DNA from: Verrucomicrobiaceae bacterium | Lineage (GTDB): Bacteria > Verrucomicrobiota > Verrucomicrobiia > Verrucomicrobiales > Verrucomicrobiaceae | Assembly: GCA_016713035.1 (NCBI GenBank) | Contig: JADJPW010000006.1 | Location: 124,001 to 188,000, forward strand | Direction: 5' to 3' | Length of the DNA: 64,000 bases | Shown: in pieces, positions 27,117 to 36,053 of the stretch | Numbering within the stretch: position 1 is the stretch's first letter | Layout: each line of letters starts with the position of its first letter | Translations under genes and position numbers: made by a program | Notes under the pieces: model-generated | Seen by the model: the letters and a program-made list of their open reading frames with translations, nothing else | Told to the model about the DNA's origin: nothing | Database searches by the model: none

Positions 27117-28013
27117 TCACAGCTTGGCCTTTGAAACTAGGTGCCGCAGCAGAAACGCTGCGGCACTTGTCTTTTCACCCGTCTGATCCTGTATTACGAT
27201 GCAGCTCACGCCATCTGCCGCGCATTCCTTAGCGATGGCACGGGCATGCTGGATGCAGTGCAGCCACTCACCGCGATTGCTCGGCGCATCGACCACCTGT
27301 GGGTTATTCAGCAGCAGAGGTGGGTCCCCCGGCGTGATCCAGCCCAGCATGTCGCACTCACGCAGGATCGCCTTGCCCTTCTCCGTCGAAAGCGCCGCGA
27401 ATCCTGGCTGATGGTAAAACAAAGCTGCCTCCATCTCGCTCGTGCGGAACTCTGGCTTCGCCTTCCCGAGAAAGGTCTCCCAGCGAGTGACATCATAGGT
27501 AGCCTGCGTGGCATTGCACACCGCACAGGTGAGCCGGGAGGACTCCCGCAGCACTGGATCTGTGGCCTGTGGGTCCGCCAGATCATCCCGTGTCGCCAGC
27601 CACAGGGAGGTGCCAGCACCCGCACTACCGCCGATGGCTGCGAAGCGAGTTTTATCCAGACCCCATTCACCGGATTTGCTGCGTAGGAACTGCACCGCAC
27701 GGCCGCAGTGCTTCAGGATGTCCTGGATAGGCATGTGCGTGAGGAATGGGTAATTGATCGCGGCACAGGACACTCCGCCATCCACGAGCGATGCCATGTC
27801 CCTATCCTTAGCATACTTGGACTTATCCCCATTTCGGAAGCCTCCACCGTGAATGAATACCACCACTGGCGCTGGCCCCTTGGCTGCCTTTGATGGATAA
27901 AAATCCAGTCGATCCCGCTCATGCGGTCCATACGCCACATCGGCAAATTCCGGCGTCAGAGCCGGTGCCGTCGTCGAAATAAGAAGTAGCCCGATGAGGA
28001 TGCGAAAAATCAT
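27117..28013 (-). CDS. Alpha/beta hydrolase (carboxylesterase-like), secreted
   Basis: 298 residues from ATG 28013, giving the signal peptide FRILIGLLLISTTAPALT; a GTG at 28037 would add eight residues. Oxyanion-hole HGGG in VVVFIHGGGFRNGD, nucleophile Ser in GGSAGAG, and 'SVDFY'-type strands replaced by 'ERDRLDFYPS'. The family hydrolyses esters of sugars or short acyl chains. Divergent from the next hydrolase gene across about 60 bases. Confidence 0.85.
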   Translation of the reverse strand: MIFRILIGLLLISTTAPALTPEFADVAYGPHERDRLDFYPSKAAKGPAPVVVFIHGGGFRNGDKSKYAKDRDMASLVDGGVSCAAINYPFLTHMPIQDILKHCGRAVQFLRSKSGEWGLDKTRFAAIGGSAGAGTSLWLATRDDLADPQATDPVLRESSRLTCAVCNATQATYDVTRWETFLGKAKPEFRTSEMEAALFYHQPGFAALSTEKGKAILRECDMLGWITPGDPPLLLNNPQVVDAPSNRGEWLHCIQHARAIAKECAADGVSCIVIQDQTGEKTSAAAFLLRHLVSKAKL

Positions 28014-28071
28014 GTTCGCAATCCAACGCGGAATCACAGCAAAGGTTGTCGAAATGCCACGTTAAACCCGC

Positions 28072-28779
28072 ATGGTCAAAACTCTCGCCCTCCTGCTCCT
28101 CAGCGCAACAGCGCTGCTCGCTGATACTCAGACACCTGCCTCCTATGTTGGAGATTTCGTCATCAAGGTGAACTACCGCTACCTCATCTCCCGCCCAGAG
28201 GGCTACGAGGCCGATCCAGCGAAAAAATGGCCCCTCATCCTCTTTTTGCACGGCTCCGGCGAGCGCGGCACCGACCTGGAGCTACTCAAAAAGCACGGCC
28301 CTCCGAAACTCATTGCCGCAGGTCAGCAGATCCCTGCCGTCATCGCCAGCCTGCAATGTGAGCCCAAGCAAATCTGGAATCCCCATGGCGTGAAAGCACT
28401 CACCGACCACCTCGTCCGCACCGAGCGCATCGACACCGCACGGATTTACCTCACAGGCCTCAGCATGGGCGGATTCGGCACCTGGGAGACCGCCTTTGAG
28501 TACCCAGATACCTACGCTGCCATCGCCCCCATCTGCGGAGGCGCAGGCGTGCGCTGGGTCATGGCAGAGCGCATCGCCCACTTGCCCTGCTGGATCTTCC
28601 ACGGCGACAAAGACGCCGCCGTGCCCGTGGAGTTCAGTGTGAAAATGCACAAGGCGCTCGAAAAACTCGCAGCCCCCGTGAAGCTCACCATCTACCCCGG
28701 CGTCGGCCATGACTCCTGGACGCAGACCTATGATGACCCCGCCTTCTGGAAGTGGCTGCTTGAGCAAAAGAAACCGTGA
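28072..28779 (+). CDS. Secreted esterase/phospholipase-like alpha/beta hydrolase
   Basis: 235 residues with a signal peptide (VKTLALLLLSATALLA). 'PLILFLHGSGERGTDLELL' is the HGxGExG oxyanion signature of the PHB depolymerase/feruloyl esterase-type group; the nucleophile is GLSMGG, Asp lies in 'WIFHGDKD' and His in 'GVGHDSW'. Complete triad, so probably active. Convergent with the nitrate reductase gene, 22 bases between the stops. Confidence 0.88.
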   Translation: MVKTLALLLLSATALLADTQTPASYVGDFVIKVNYRYLISRPEGYEADPAKKWPLILFLHGSGERGTDLELLKKHGPPKLIAAGQQIPAVIASLQCEPKQIWNPHGVKALTDHLVRTERIDTARIYLTGLSMGGFGTWETAFEYPDTYAAIAPICGGAGVRWVMAERIAHLPCWIFHGDKDAAVPVEFSVKMHKALEKLAAPVKLTIYPGVGHDSWTQTYDDPAFWKWLLEQKKP

Positions 28780-28801
28780 TGGTGCTCGGAGCTTTTCAAT
28801 A

Positions 28802-31060
28802 TCACACGAAAGCAGGGAATGACTCCACCCGCACCGCTGAGTGCTTGTAGCTCGGCTGGCGGCTGTGCGGATCAAAGCTGGCATGCGTCAGTTGGTTCAC
28901 CCTCCCATCGTGCATCGGTAGATATACCTCACCGGGTTTCACGCACGTCGTCAATCGGGCTACGGCGTTCAATTCAGCTCGCATGGAGATCACCCGCACT
29001 TGCAGACCATCCCGAATGCACAGCTTCGCGGCATCTTCAGGGTTCAAATCCAGCATCAGCTCCTCGGGTACCATTTTCCCCAGCACCGCCGATTTCCCCG
29101 TCCGCGTCTCCGTATGCCACTGCGCACTGGTCCCTCGTCCGGTCATCAAAATCAGCGGAAACTCCGCGCTCCGCTGCTCCGGCGGCACCACCGGCTCATC
29201 AAAACAAAACTTCGCCCGCTGATCCGCCGTGTAAAACTTCCCATCCTCAAATAAACGGGACTCACGCAAAGGCGCAAAGGCGCTAAGGTTCCCAGAGCCA
29301 TTCTGAACTTTGCGCCTTTGCGCCTTTGCGTGAGACTCTTCTTCAGCTTGACCACCTGAATAGGGCCATTGAATCCCACCGCTCAGGGTCACATGCGCAT
29401 ACCCTTCGATCCCCGTCACATCACACGGCTGTCCTTCGGAGCAGCGTTGCAGCACACGAAACACCGCCTCCGGCGTCTGCCATTCGCGAAACATCTCCCC
29501 GCAGCCCCAGTAATGCGCGATGAGCCGGAAGATGTGAAAATCCGCCAGCGCCTGCCCCGGCGCACGGCGCACCTTCGGCGAGTAACCGATGCGACGCTCC
29601 GAATTGATGAAGCAGCCTTCTTTTTCGCCACAACCCGCCGCCGGAAGCACCAGATGCGCCCGCTTCGCCGTCTCGGTGCTGCAATACATGTCCTGCACGA
29701 CGAGGAAGTCGAGCTTATCGAGCACGCGGTTCATCTCGTTCTGGTCGATCCACGAGTGACTCGGATTGGTCGCCACAAACCAAATCGCCTTCACCGTACC
29801 TGCATCCGCCGCTTGGATGATCTGATCATACGCGAGGCTCGGGCGGTCTGGAATGCGTTCGACGGGGATGCCTGTCGCAGCCGCGATCTTCTCCCGATGC
29901 ACCGCATTCCGAAAATCATGTCCACCGAGTAGATTCGTCGTGTTCGAGAACAACCGCGACCCCATCGCATTGCACTGGCCGGTGATCGAATTCGCTCCCG
30001 TGCCCTGTTTGCCGATGTTTCCCGTCATCAGCGCCAAATTGATGATCGCCTGCGCCGTCCGCGTGGCCTGATGCCCTTGATTCACGCCCATCGTCCACCA
30101 GAAGGACACCGCTTTGCCTTGGCGGATGGTCTTTGAAAAAAGTGCTAAGTGATCAGTGCTCATTCCGGTTTCGGCGCAGACTCGCTCCGGGGTGAAATCG
30201 GCCACAAAGCTCTCGAAAGCCTCAAAGCCATTGGTGTGAGCTTCGACGAATGCTTTATCCACTCCACCCTCACGAATGAGCAGATGCGCCAAGCCATAGA
30301 GCAGCGTCAGATCGCTCTTCGGCTTGATCGCGTAATGCTGCGTGGCCGCCATCGCGGTTTCTGTCGTGCGTGGATCAACCACGATGATCTCTGGCTGGCG
30401 TTTGTTCTTCAACACCCGCTGCCACATGATCGGATGCGCGATGCATGGATTCGCGCCCACAAAGACGAGCACATCACTCTCCTCAAAGTCCGCGTAGGTG
30501 AAGGGCGGCGCATCAAAGCCGAAGCTCTCTTTGTAAGCCGCCACCGCCGTGGCCATGCACTGACGCGTGTTGCCATCTCCATGGATCATGCCCATGCCAA
30601 ACTTCGCCAGCGCCCCGAGGAAGGCCATTTCCTCAAACATGATCTGCCCCGTGCTCAAAAACGCGGCGGCCTCGGGGCCATGCTGATCGAGGATGCGCCG
30701 CATCTGATCGCAGAAGTAACGCAGCGCCGTGTCCCAATCGACCTCCTTGCCATGCAGGATCGGCATCCGTGCCCGATCCGGCGCATCCAGCACGCTCAGT
30801 GCCTCCCAGCCCTTCGGACAGGCTGCGCCGTGGTTCACTGGGTAATCTGCATCCGGCGTCAAATTGATCGCCTCGCCATCCTTGAGATGAATCGTCAATC
30901 CACAGCCCGTGGAGCAAAACCCGCAGATCGCCTTCGTCGTCGCATCCGGCACCAGCCTCTCTGGAACCTGCCCAAGTCCGAACCTCGCGGGCTCGCGCAC
31001 GAGATCGGCCGTTAGCGGGCCGGTCCATTCGCGGAAGGTCAGGGCGGGTGCAGTGATCAT
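28802..31060 (-). CDS. nasA: Molybdopterin assimilatory nitrate reductase, catalytic subunit
   Basis: 752 residues. N-terminal 4Fe-4S binding motif CGFCSTGCG...CPKGW (about residues 46-82), then the bis-MGD domains ('STGQIMFEE', 'DGNTRQCMATAVAAY', 'GANPCIAHPIMW', 'WTMGVNQGHQATRTAQAIINLALMTGNIGKQGTGANSITGQ') and a C-terminal MopB_CT domain ('LILMTGRGTSAQWHTETRTGK'). It reduces nitrate to nitrite. The chain carries a foreign insertion at about residues 576-601, encoded by a hairpin repeat (29261-29334), between the central domain and MopB_CT; the frame is kept. Last gene of the nitrate operon, three bases after the Fe-S/membrane gene. No NasC-type 2Fe-2S tail. Confidence 0.9.
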   Translation of the reverse strand: MITAPALTFREWTGPLTADLVREPARFGLGQVPERLVPDATTKAICGFCSTGCGLTIHLKDGEAINLTPDADYPVNHGAACPKGWEALSVLDAPDRARMPILHGKEVDWDTALRYFCDQMRRILDQHGPEAAAFLSTGQIMFEEMAFLGALAKFGMGMIHGDGNTRQCMATAVAAYKESFGFDAPPFTYADFEESDVLVFVGANPCIAHPIMWQRVLKNKRQPEIIVVDPRTTETAMAATQHYAIKPKSDLTLLYGLAHLLIREGGVDKAFVEAHTNGFEAFESFVADFTPERVCAETGMSTDHLALFSKTIRQGKAVSFWWTMGVNQGHQATRTAQAIINLALMTGNIGKQGTGANSITGQCNAMGSRLFSNTTNLLGGHDFRNAVHREKIAAATGIPVERIPDRPSLAYDQIIQAADAGTVKAIWFVATNPSHSWIDQNEMNRVLDKLDFLVVQDMYCSTETAKRAHLVLPAAGCGEKEGCFINSERRIGYSPKVRRAPGQALADFHIFRLIAHYWGCGEMFREWQTPEAVFRVLQRCSEGQPCDVTGIEGYAHVTLSGGIQWPYSGGQAEEESHAKAQRRKVQNGSGNLSAFAPLRESRLFEDGKFYTADQRAKFCFDEPVVPPEQRSAEFPLILMTGRGTSAQWHTETRTGKSAVLGKMVPEELMLDLNPEDAAKLCIRDGLQVRVISMRAELNAVARLTTCVKPGEVYLPMHDGRVNQLTHASFDPHSRQPSYKHSAVRVESFPAFV
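29261..29334. repeat. CTCACGCAAAGGCGC hairpin repeat, copy 1, in frame inside nasA
   Basis: 74-bp inverted repeat with arms CTCACGCAAAGGCGCAAAGG and its complement, about 20 bases of loop. It adds about 26 residues to NasA with no stop in the reading frame. The same arms occur at 34361, 38786, 40735/41208 and 41264. Gene readthrough of a palindrome resembles Rickettsia palindromic elements in principle, but the sequence is different. Confidence 0.9.
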
Positions 31061-31063
31061 GGT

Positions 31064-32611
31064 TCAGTTTCCAGGCATCTTGGAGCCTGCGGCGGCGGTG
31101 AAGAAGTAGTGACGCTCGACGAGCTGACTGGCAAACGTCAGTGCCAACGAGATGGTGAGCATCCAGGGACTTGAGGCATCTGCGGCGATTATCACAGGAA
31201 TCAGCAGTCCGGTGGCGACGAGAAGCAACGCACGCAGTTCGATATGATGTGGCAGATGCTTTTGAAGAATGAGTGCGGATTTATGCCAGGGGCAGGTTTC
31301 ATCCTCCAAAGCCAGACGGTAGCGCGAAATCTCCCAAATGGAGAGACTCCAGCGAAACAGCAGCGTGAATGCCATGGCCCATGAAGCGATGGCTAGCTCG
31401 GCCCAACTCCAGATGACGGCGCACAAACCAGCGCCAAGCAGCAGCATCGTGCCGAGGAACTTGCCTGCGCTAATACGCAGCGACCAGAACGGCCGGCGTG
31501 TGTCCACATACACCATCACCGAGCAAATCACGGCGGCGAAGGCGGCCAAGGCGGTGCCTGTGACGGCGAGACGCAGCCATTCCATGCTTCCCAACCACCA
31601 AGTCGCTGCAATGGCTGCTCCTCCACCAGGTAAAGCGCCGAAGGCGAGGATCTCGCGTGACAACCATGATTTTTTCCAGCCAAGAAAGGCTCGCCATGCT
31701 TTCAACGGTTGCCCGAGATGCAGAGTGCTCAAGGCGATGCCCGCCAGACCAAAAACAAGTGCTGCTGCGCTGGTAATCGCGGCCTGATTCAGCGTCAGCA
31801 TGTTCATCCACATCGCTGCTGCACAGCCGATGAACGCCCCTGCGCTCATTTGCGTGAGCACGAGCATCCAAGCTAGAGGCGGATGGCCATGATCCAACTC
31901 GATACGGCCTGCATCGGCCGCTTTCGCGGCAGTGGGAATGGGCTTCGACGAGACGTACGTCGTCGTGGGGCGTGTGTAGCTCGAATCAAAGGCTCCGGTG
32001 ATGATTTGGCCGTGATCCGGCACAGCGGTGAGTTTCACGACTTTGATTTTGATCGCCTCATTCGGGCAGGCTTGCACGCAGGCGGGAGCTTCGCCCTCAG
32101 CGAGGCGGCCATGGCACATGTCGCACTTACGCACGATCCCACGCTTGAGGTTAAACTTCGGTACGTCATACGGGCATTTCAGGATGCAATACGAACAGCC
32201 GATGCACTGGTCATCGAGATGCCGCACGATGCCGGTGACGGCGTCCTTATCATAGGCGAGCACCGGGCAGCCATCCGCACAGGCTGGCTCGGCGCAGTGG
32301 TGGCAGGCGGTGGTGATAGTTTGTAGGTAAGGCTGCCGCCGCGTGCCGACGAGCAGGCCCATGTCACGCCAGCTTTCGTGGTCATCGAGACCATTGAGTG
32401 AGTGACAAGCTGCCACGCAGGATTTGCAGCCCGTGCAGGCATCCAGATTGACCTCGAAGGCATACTGCTCACCAGGGTTCGGCTTGGACAGCGGGATCAG
32501 GTGTGTGAAGCGCTCCCGAACCGACGTGGCGTCGTATTCATCAGCAAACAGTGCCACGGGAGTGCGCAGTGTCTGCTGCTCACGCAGGGCCTCTGTGACG
32601 CAGTAGCTCAT
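31064..32611 (-). CDS. Fused DmsB-like ferredoxin and DmsC-like membrane anchor
   Basis: 515 residues from ATG 32611, overlapping the nitrite reductase stop by four bases; the frame to 32656 is rejected. Residues about 50-230 hold four cysteine clusters (CTGCKSCVAAC, CHHCAEPACADGCP, CIGCSYCILKCP, CDMCHGRLAEGEAPACVQACP) as in DmsB/PhsB subunits. Residues 245-515 contain eight hydrophobic helices of the DmsC/NrfD-like quinol-oxidising anchor type ('WMLVLTQMSAGAFIG', 'LSTLHLGQPLKAWRAFLGWKKSWLSRE'). Encoded between nitrite and nitrate reductase genes, it probably passes electrons from quinol to NasA. Unusual in an assimilatory operon. Confidence 0.85.
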   Translation of the reverse strand: MSYCVTEALREQQTLRTPVALFADEYDATSVRERFTHLIPLSKPNPGEQYAFEVNLDACTGCKSCVAACHSLNGLDDHESWRDMGLLVGTRRQPYLQTITTACHHCAEPACADGCPVLAYDKDAVTGIVRHLDDQCIGCSYCILKCPYDVPKFNLKRGIVRKCDMCHGRLAEGEAPACVQACPNEAIKIKVVKLTAVPDHGQIITGAFDSSYTRPTTTYVSSKPIPTAAKAADAGRIELDHGHPPLAWMLVLTQMSAGAFIGCAAAMWMNMLTLNQAAITSAAALVFGLAGIALSTLHLGQPLKAWRAFLGWKKSWLSREILAFGALPGGGAAIAATWWLGSMEWLRLAVTGTALAAFAAVICSVMVYVDTRRPFWSLRISAGKFLGTMLLLGAGLCAVIWSWAELAIASWAMAFTLLFRWSLSIWEISRYRLALEDETCPWHKSALILQKHLPHHIELRALLLVATGLLIPVIIAADASSPWMLTISLALTFASQLVERHYFFTAAAGSKMPGN

Positions 32612-34338
32612 GAGCTGAAAGCGACTTGGAGTTCGCCCACGCTGTGTCGATTGCAAAAGCTGTGAAAGCTCTCCTCCGGCCCTTTGCGGCCTTTCAGGTA
32701 GCCTTTCAGCATGCTCTCCAGCGTTTCGCCGAGCGCTTCAAAAGCCACGCCGCTGAAGACCTGACGGCCGATCTTGCGATTCTCGCCGAAGCCGCCACCG
32801 ACGGTGATGTGATAGCCTTCGCCACTTTCAGTTTTTACTTTCGTGCCGAGCAGGCCGATGTCTCCCATGAAATGCTGGGCGCAGGAATGGGCACACCCTG
32901 TGAAGTGGATGTTCACGGGCTTGTCTAGTTTCACCCGCTTGTCGAGGTACTCCATCATCGCGATGGCGTGTCCCTTCGTGTCGGTGGCTGCGAATTTGCA
33001 ATACTTGTTACCGGTGCAAGCCATGAAGCCGCTCTTCAAATTCGACTGTTCACAGGGGAAGCCGAGTTTCTTCAACGACTTCGCAAGGGTGGCCGCATAG
33101 GCCGTTTTGACGTTCGGGATGATGAAATTTTGCCAAACCGTGAGCCGCACTTCACCGCTGCCATAGCTGTCCGCGAGATCGGCGATACGGTCGAGCTGAT
33201 TGGCTGTCATTTGACCGACTGGAACCATGGCACCGATATACACGAGTCCTTCCTGCTTCTGCGGATAGGTGCCGACATGCGAGTGCCCTTGCTGTGAATA
33301 GGAACGATTCTCCTGAGTCGGTGAATCCGGCGCGAGTCGTGTGAGCTTAAATTTGAGATGCTTTTCAGCCTCCAGGAGCACGCCTTCGAGACCTTTGTCA
33401 TCAATGACATACTTGAAGCGGGCCTTCTTGCGGTTTGTGCGATCGCCAAATTGGATGAAGACGCGGAGCAGAGCCACCATCACGTCGTTGAGTTGCTCAG
33501 GCTTGACGATGACGCCCCAATCGCTGGCGAAGGTCTGATGCCCCGTGACGCCGCCGAGTGCGATACGGAAGAAGACTTCATCGCCGATCTTCACCGCGCT
33601 GGCTCCAATGTCGTTCGTGTCTTCCACGGAGGAGATGAGGCCGCCGCCGTCGTAAGCGATGTTGAACTTGCGTGGCAGGTCGTAGAACTCCTTCGATCCG
33701 ATGATGAGCGTGGCGAGTTCGTTCACCAGCGGACGCACGTCGATGAGCTCATGCGGATCATAACCCGCGCATGGGTTCATGGTGATGTTGCGGATGTTGT
33801 CAGCCCCCGCGCCTTTGGAGTGCAAGCCGCAGCCTTGGATGCGCCGGAGTACCTCTGGGCAATTCTTTGGCTCAATGAGGCGGATTTGGAAATTGTTCCG
33901 CGTGGTGATCTGGATGTAGCCGGTGGTCAGATCCCGAGCGATGGCTGCGATCTCGCGAAGCTGGTAACTCTTCACCACACCACCCGGAATGCGCAGTCGG
34001 CACATGTAGCCGTCTTTGACGGGATTCAGCCAAAACAAACCGTTCCATTTGAAGCGAAACACGGATTCCGGCTCCGGCTTCGCATTCCACCGCGCATCCA
34101 TGACGAGCTGCTCGATGGCATCGAAGGGATGCAGCTCCCGTTTGATGCGCTCTTCCTTGGTTAAATCGTCGAGCGAAGGCCCTGCGGGCGCCGCAGGAGC
34201 TGGTGCGAGATCACCGAAGGTGACTCCACCTGCCGCAATGCCCGCGAAGAAGCCTTCGAGGTAACGCTTTTGCTCAGCGGAGAAGTCTTCGGTCATGGGC
34301 ACCTCGGCCCTTTCTATGGCAGGAAGGGCGGCGATCAT
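32608..34338 (-). CDS. nirA: Siroheme nitrite reductase, NirA/sulfite-reductase family
   Basis: 576 residues, usual for the ferredoxin-type nitrite reductase. The siroheme/4Fe-4S cysteines are visible as ACTGNKYC (C-x5-C) and GCAHSCAQH (C-x3-C). The two half-repeats begin with 'GYMCRLRIPGGVVKSYQLREIA' and 'HVGTYPQKQEGLVYIGAMVPVGQ', and 'TTRNNFQIR' provides the anion-binding Arg. Reduces nitrite to ammonium in the cytoplasm. The N-terminal about 55 residues ('FSAEQKRYLEGFFAGI') resemble those of the flavoprotein encoded upstream, perhaps a shared docking element. Assigned to nitrite rather than sulfite by its operon. Confidence 0.85.
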   Translation of the reverse strand: MIAALPAIERAEVPMTEDFSAEQKRYLEGFFAGIAAGGVTFGDLAPAPAAPAGPSLDDLTKEERIKRELHPFDAIEQLVMDARWNAKPEPESVFRFKWNGLFWLNPVKDGYMCRLRIPGGVVKSYQLREIAAIARDLTTGYIQITTRNNFQIRLIEPKNCPEVLRRIQGCGLHSKGAGADNIRNITMNPCAGYDPHELIDVRPLVNELATLIIGSKEFYDLPRKFNIAYDGGGLISSVEDTNDIGASAVKIGDEVFFRIALGGVTGHQTFASDWGVIVKPEQLNDVMVALLRVFIQFGDRTNRKKARFKYVIDDKGLEGVLLEAEKHLKFKLTRLAPDSPTQENRSYSQQGHSHVGTYPQKQEGLVYIGAMVPVGQMTANQLDRIADLADSYGSGEVRLTVWQNFIIPNVKTAYAATLAKSLKKLGFPCEQSNLKSGFMACTGNKYCKFAATDTKGHAIAMMEYLDKRVKLDKPVNIHFTGCAHSCAQHFMGDIGLLGTKVKTESGEGYHITVGGGFGENRKIGRQVFSGVAFEALGETLESMLKGYLKGRKGPEESFHSFCNRHSVGELQVAFSS

Positions 34339-34360
34339 GGCTGGTGGGCGTTTTTTAGGT

Positions 34361-34434
34361 TCTCACGCAAAGGCGCAAAGGCACAAAGATCAGAAGGTTT
34401 GGGAACCTTTGCGGCTTTGCGCCTTTGCGTGAGA
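34361..34434. repeat. Hairpin repeat, copy 2, intergenic nirA-flavoprotein
   Basis: TCTCACGCAAAGGCGCAAAG at the left and the complementary arm ending GCGTGAGA at the right, 74 bp in total, between the nitrite reductase and diflavin reductase genes. It could fold in the operon mRNA and affect processing. Confidence 0.9.
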
Positions 34435-34449
34435 CTTCTGAATGGATCT

Positions 34450-36042
34450 TCAATAGACATCGCGGGCATAGCGTTTGGTTTTCTTCATGTCCGCGACGTA
34501 AGCCGCAGCTTCTTCGGCACTCTTGTTGCCTTGGGTCTGGATGATCGTGTGCAGGGCTACATCGACATCCTTCGCCATGCGTTTGGCGTCGCCGCAGACG
34601 TAGAAGTGGGCGCCTTCTTGGAGCCATTGCCAGAGTTCGCTGGCGGCTTGGAGCATGCGGGTCTGGACGTAGATTTTTTCTTCCTGATCGCGGCTGAAGG
34701 CGGTGTCGAGACGGGTGAGGTGGCCGCTTTGCACCCAGGCGATGATTTGATCGTGGTAGAGGAAATCGGTGCTGCGTTTTTGGTCGCCGAAGAAGAGCCA
34801 GTTTTTGCCGGGGGCCTGGGTGGCCTCGCGTTCTTCGAGGAAGGCGCGGAACGGCGCGATGCCAGTGCCGGGGCCGACCATGATGACGGGCTTCGTGAGG
34901 TCAGGGGGAAGGCGGAAATGGTTCGCGGCGTGGAAGTAGATGCCGGTGGTCTCGCCGAGCGGCAGTCGATCCGCGAGAAAGGTGCTGGCGACGCCTTGAT
35001 GCGCGATACCATCGGCGCTGTAGCGCACCGCACCAACGCAGAGATGCACTTCATCGGCATGTGCCTTGATGCTGCTGGCGATGGAGTAGAGTCGCGGCTG
35101 GAGCTTGCGCAGGTTTTCGAGGAAGGAATCGAGCGTGAGGCCAGCTTCGGGTGTTTTGCCGAGGAGATGACGGACTTCGTAATCAGTGAAAAGGGCCTCG
35201 CGAAGGGGTTTGGTGCCGACTTGGGCGTTCGGATCGAATCCATGCGCGGCGATGACGCTATCGACGACCTCCGGGCTGTTTTTCACGAAGACACCGAGGG
35301 CGTCTCCGGTTTCATAGGTGAGGCCGCTGCCAGCGAGGGAGAAAGCGATGTGGCGGGTGTCTTTGGAGCTGCCGGGGGTGTTTAGAGGAAGGTTTTGGAG
35401 GAGCTTGGCGGGGAAGGGGTTTTTCTTGGAGTAACTCAGATCCGTCTGATCAGACGGATCGGACTGATCTTTGGAGGCACCGAGGATGGTGAAAGCATTC
35501 TTCGACCACTCCTTCGCCAGCTCATCAAACTCCACATCGCAGTCCACGCGATCCACGATGCGCGTCGCGCCGAGTTCGGAGAGGCGCTCGTCGAGCTTCT
35601 TGCCGGCGAGGCAGAAGGTGTCGGCGTAGTTTTTGTCTCCGAGAGCGAGCACGCTGTACTGCACGCCGTCGAACTTGGGGCTGCTGCCGTTTTGATTGAT
35701 GCTGTCCCAGAAGGACACGGCGTTGTCGGGCATGTCGCCCTCACCCCAGGTGGAGGTGATGAGGAGGACGTTCTTGTCTTGGACGAGGTCGGCTGGTTGC
35801 AGCGAGTCGAGGCCCGCAGCTCGCGCCGCGAAGCCCCGACTCGATGCTTCCCTGGCCAGCCGCTTGGCCAAACTTTCCGCGTTGCCGCTCTGACTGCCGA
35901 AGGCGATGAGCAGAGGCTTTTTCGCCGCAGACGCCGCGCTGGGTGCACTGCGTCCGAGCACTCCGGCGAGGAAGCCATTGAGCCACGCACGTTGTTCAAC
36001 GTTGAACGGTGCGTTTTCGGGGATGAGCGGCGTGATCTGCAT
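34450..36042 (-). CDS. NADPH diflavin reductase (CysJ-like), electron donor for nitrite reduction
   Basis: 530 residues. A leader of about 40 residues is similar to the NirA leader ('VEQRAWLNGFLAGVLG'), then flavodoxin (about 43-185: 'IAFGSQSGNAESLAKRLA', 'STWGEGDMPDNA', 'LALGDKNYADTFC'), an FAD-binding region ('PRLYSIASS', 'GVASTFLADR') and an NADPH domain ('VGPGTGIAPFRAFLEER', 'FFGDQKRSTDFLY', 'FYVCGDAKRMAKDVD', C-terminal KRYARDVY). Predicted to pass electrons from NADPH to siroheme nitrite reductase. A Ser/Asp/Gln-rich linker at about 190-203 comes from a palindromic repeat (35438-35470). Confidence 0.88.
   Translation of the reverse strand: MQITPLIPENAPFNVEQRAWLNGFLAGVLGRSAPSAASAAKKPLLIAFGSQSGNAESLAKRLAREASSRGFAARAAGLDSLQPADLVQDKNVLLITSTWGEGDMPDNAVSFWDSINQNGSSPKFDGVQYSVLALGDKNYADTFCLAGKKLDERLSELGATRIVDRVDCDVEFDELAKEWSKNAFTILGASKDQSDPSDQTDLSYSKKNPFPAKLLQNLPLNTPGSSKDTRHIAFSLAGSGLTYETGDALGVFVKNSPEVVDSVIAAHGFDPNAQVGTKPLREALFTDYEVRHLLGKTPEAGLTLDSFLENLRKLQPRLYSIASSIKAHADEVHLCVGAVRYSADGIAHQGVASTFLADRLPLGETTGIYFHAANHFRLPPDLTKPVIMVGPGTGIAPFRAFLEEREATQAPGKNWLFFGDQKRSTDFLYHDQIIAWVQSGHLTRLDTAFSRDQEEKIYVQTRMLQAASELWQWLQEGAHFYVCGDAKRMAKDVDVALHTIIQTQGNKSAEEAAAYVADMKKTKRYARDVY
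35438..35470. repeat. GATCCGTCTGA palindrome, in frame inside the flavoprotein gene
   Basis: Perfect 22-bp palindrome (arms GATCCGTCTGA) at 35439-35460, followed by GGACTGATC. It encodes an S-D-Q-S-D-P-S-D-Q linker. A related dyad, with GGACCGATCCG arms, lies at 42270-42303. Confidence 0.85.
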
Positions 36043-36053
36043 GTGAGGTGCGG

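Noticed and set aside
34270..35385. 371-codon open frame antisense to the diflavin reductase
   Set aside because: Mirrors a gene with clear flavodoxin/FAD/NADPH motifs; composition is low-complexity, with no family signature.
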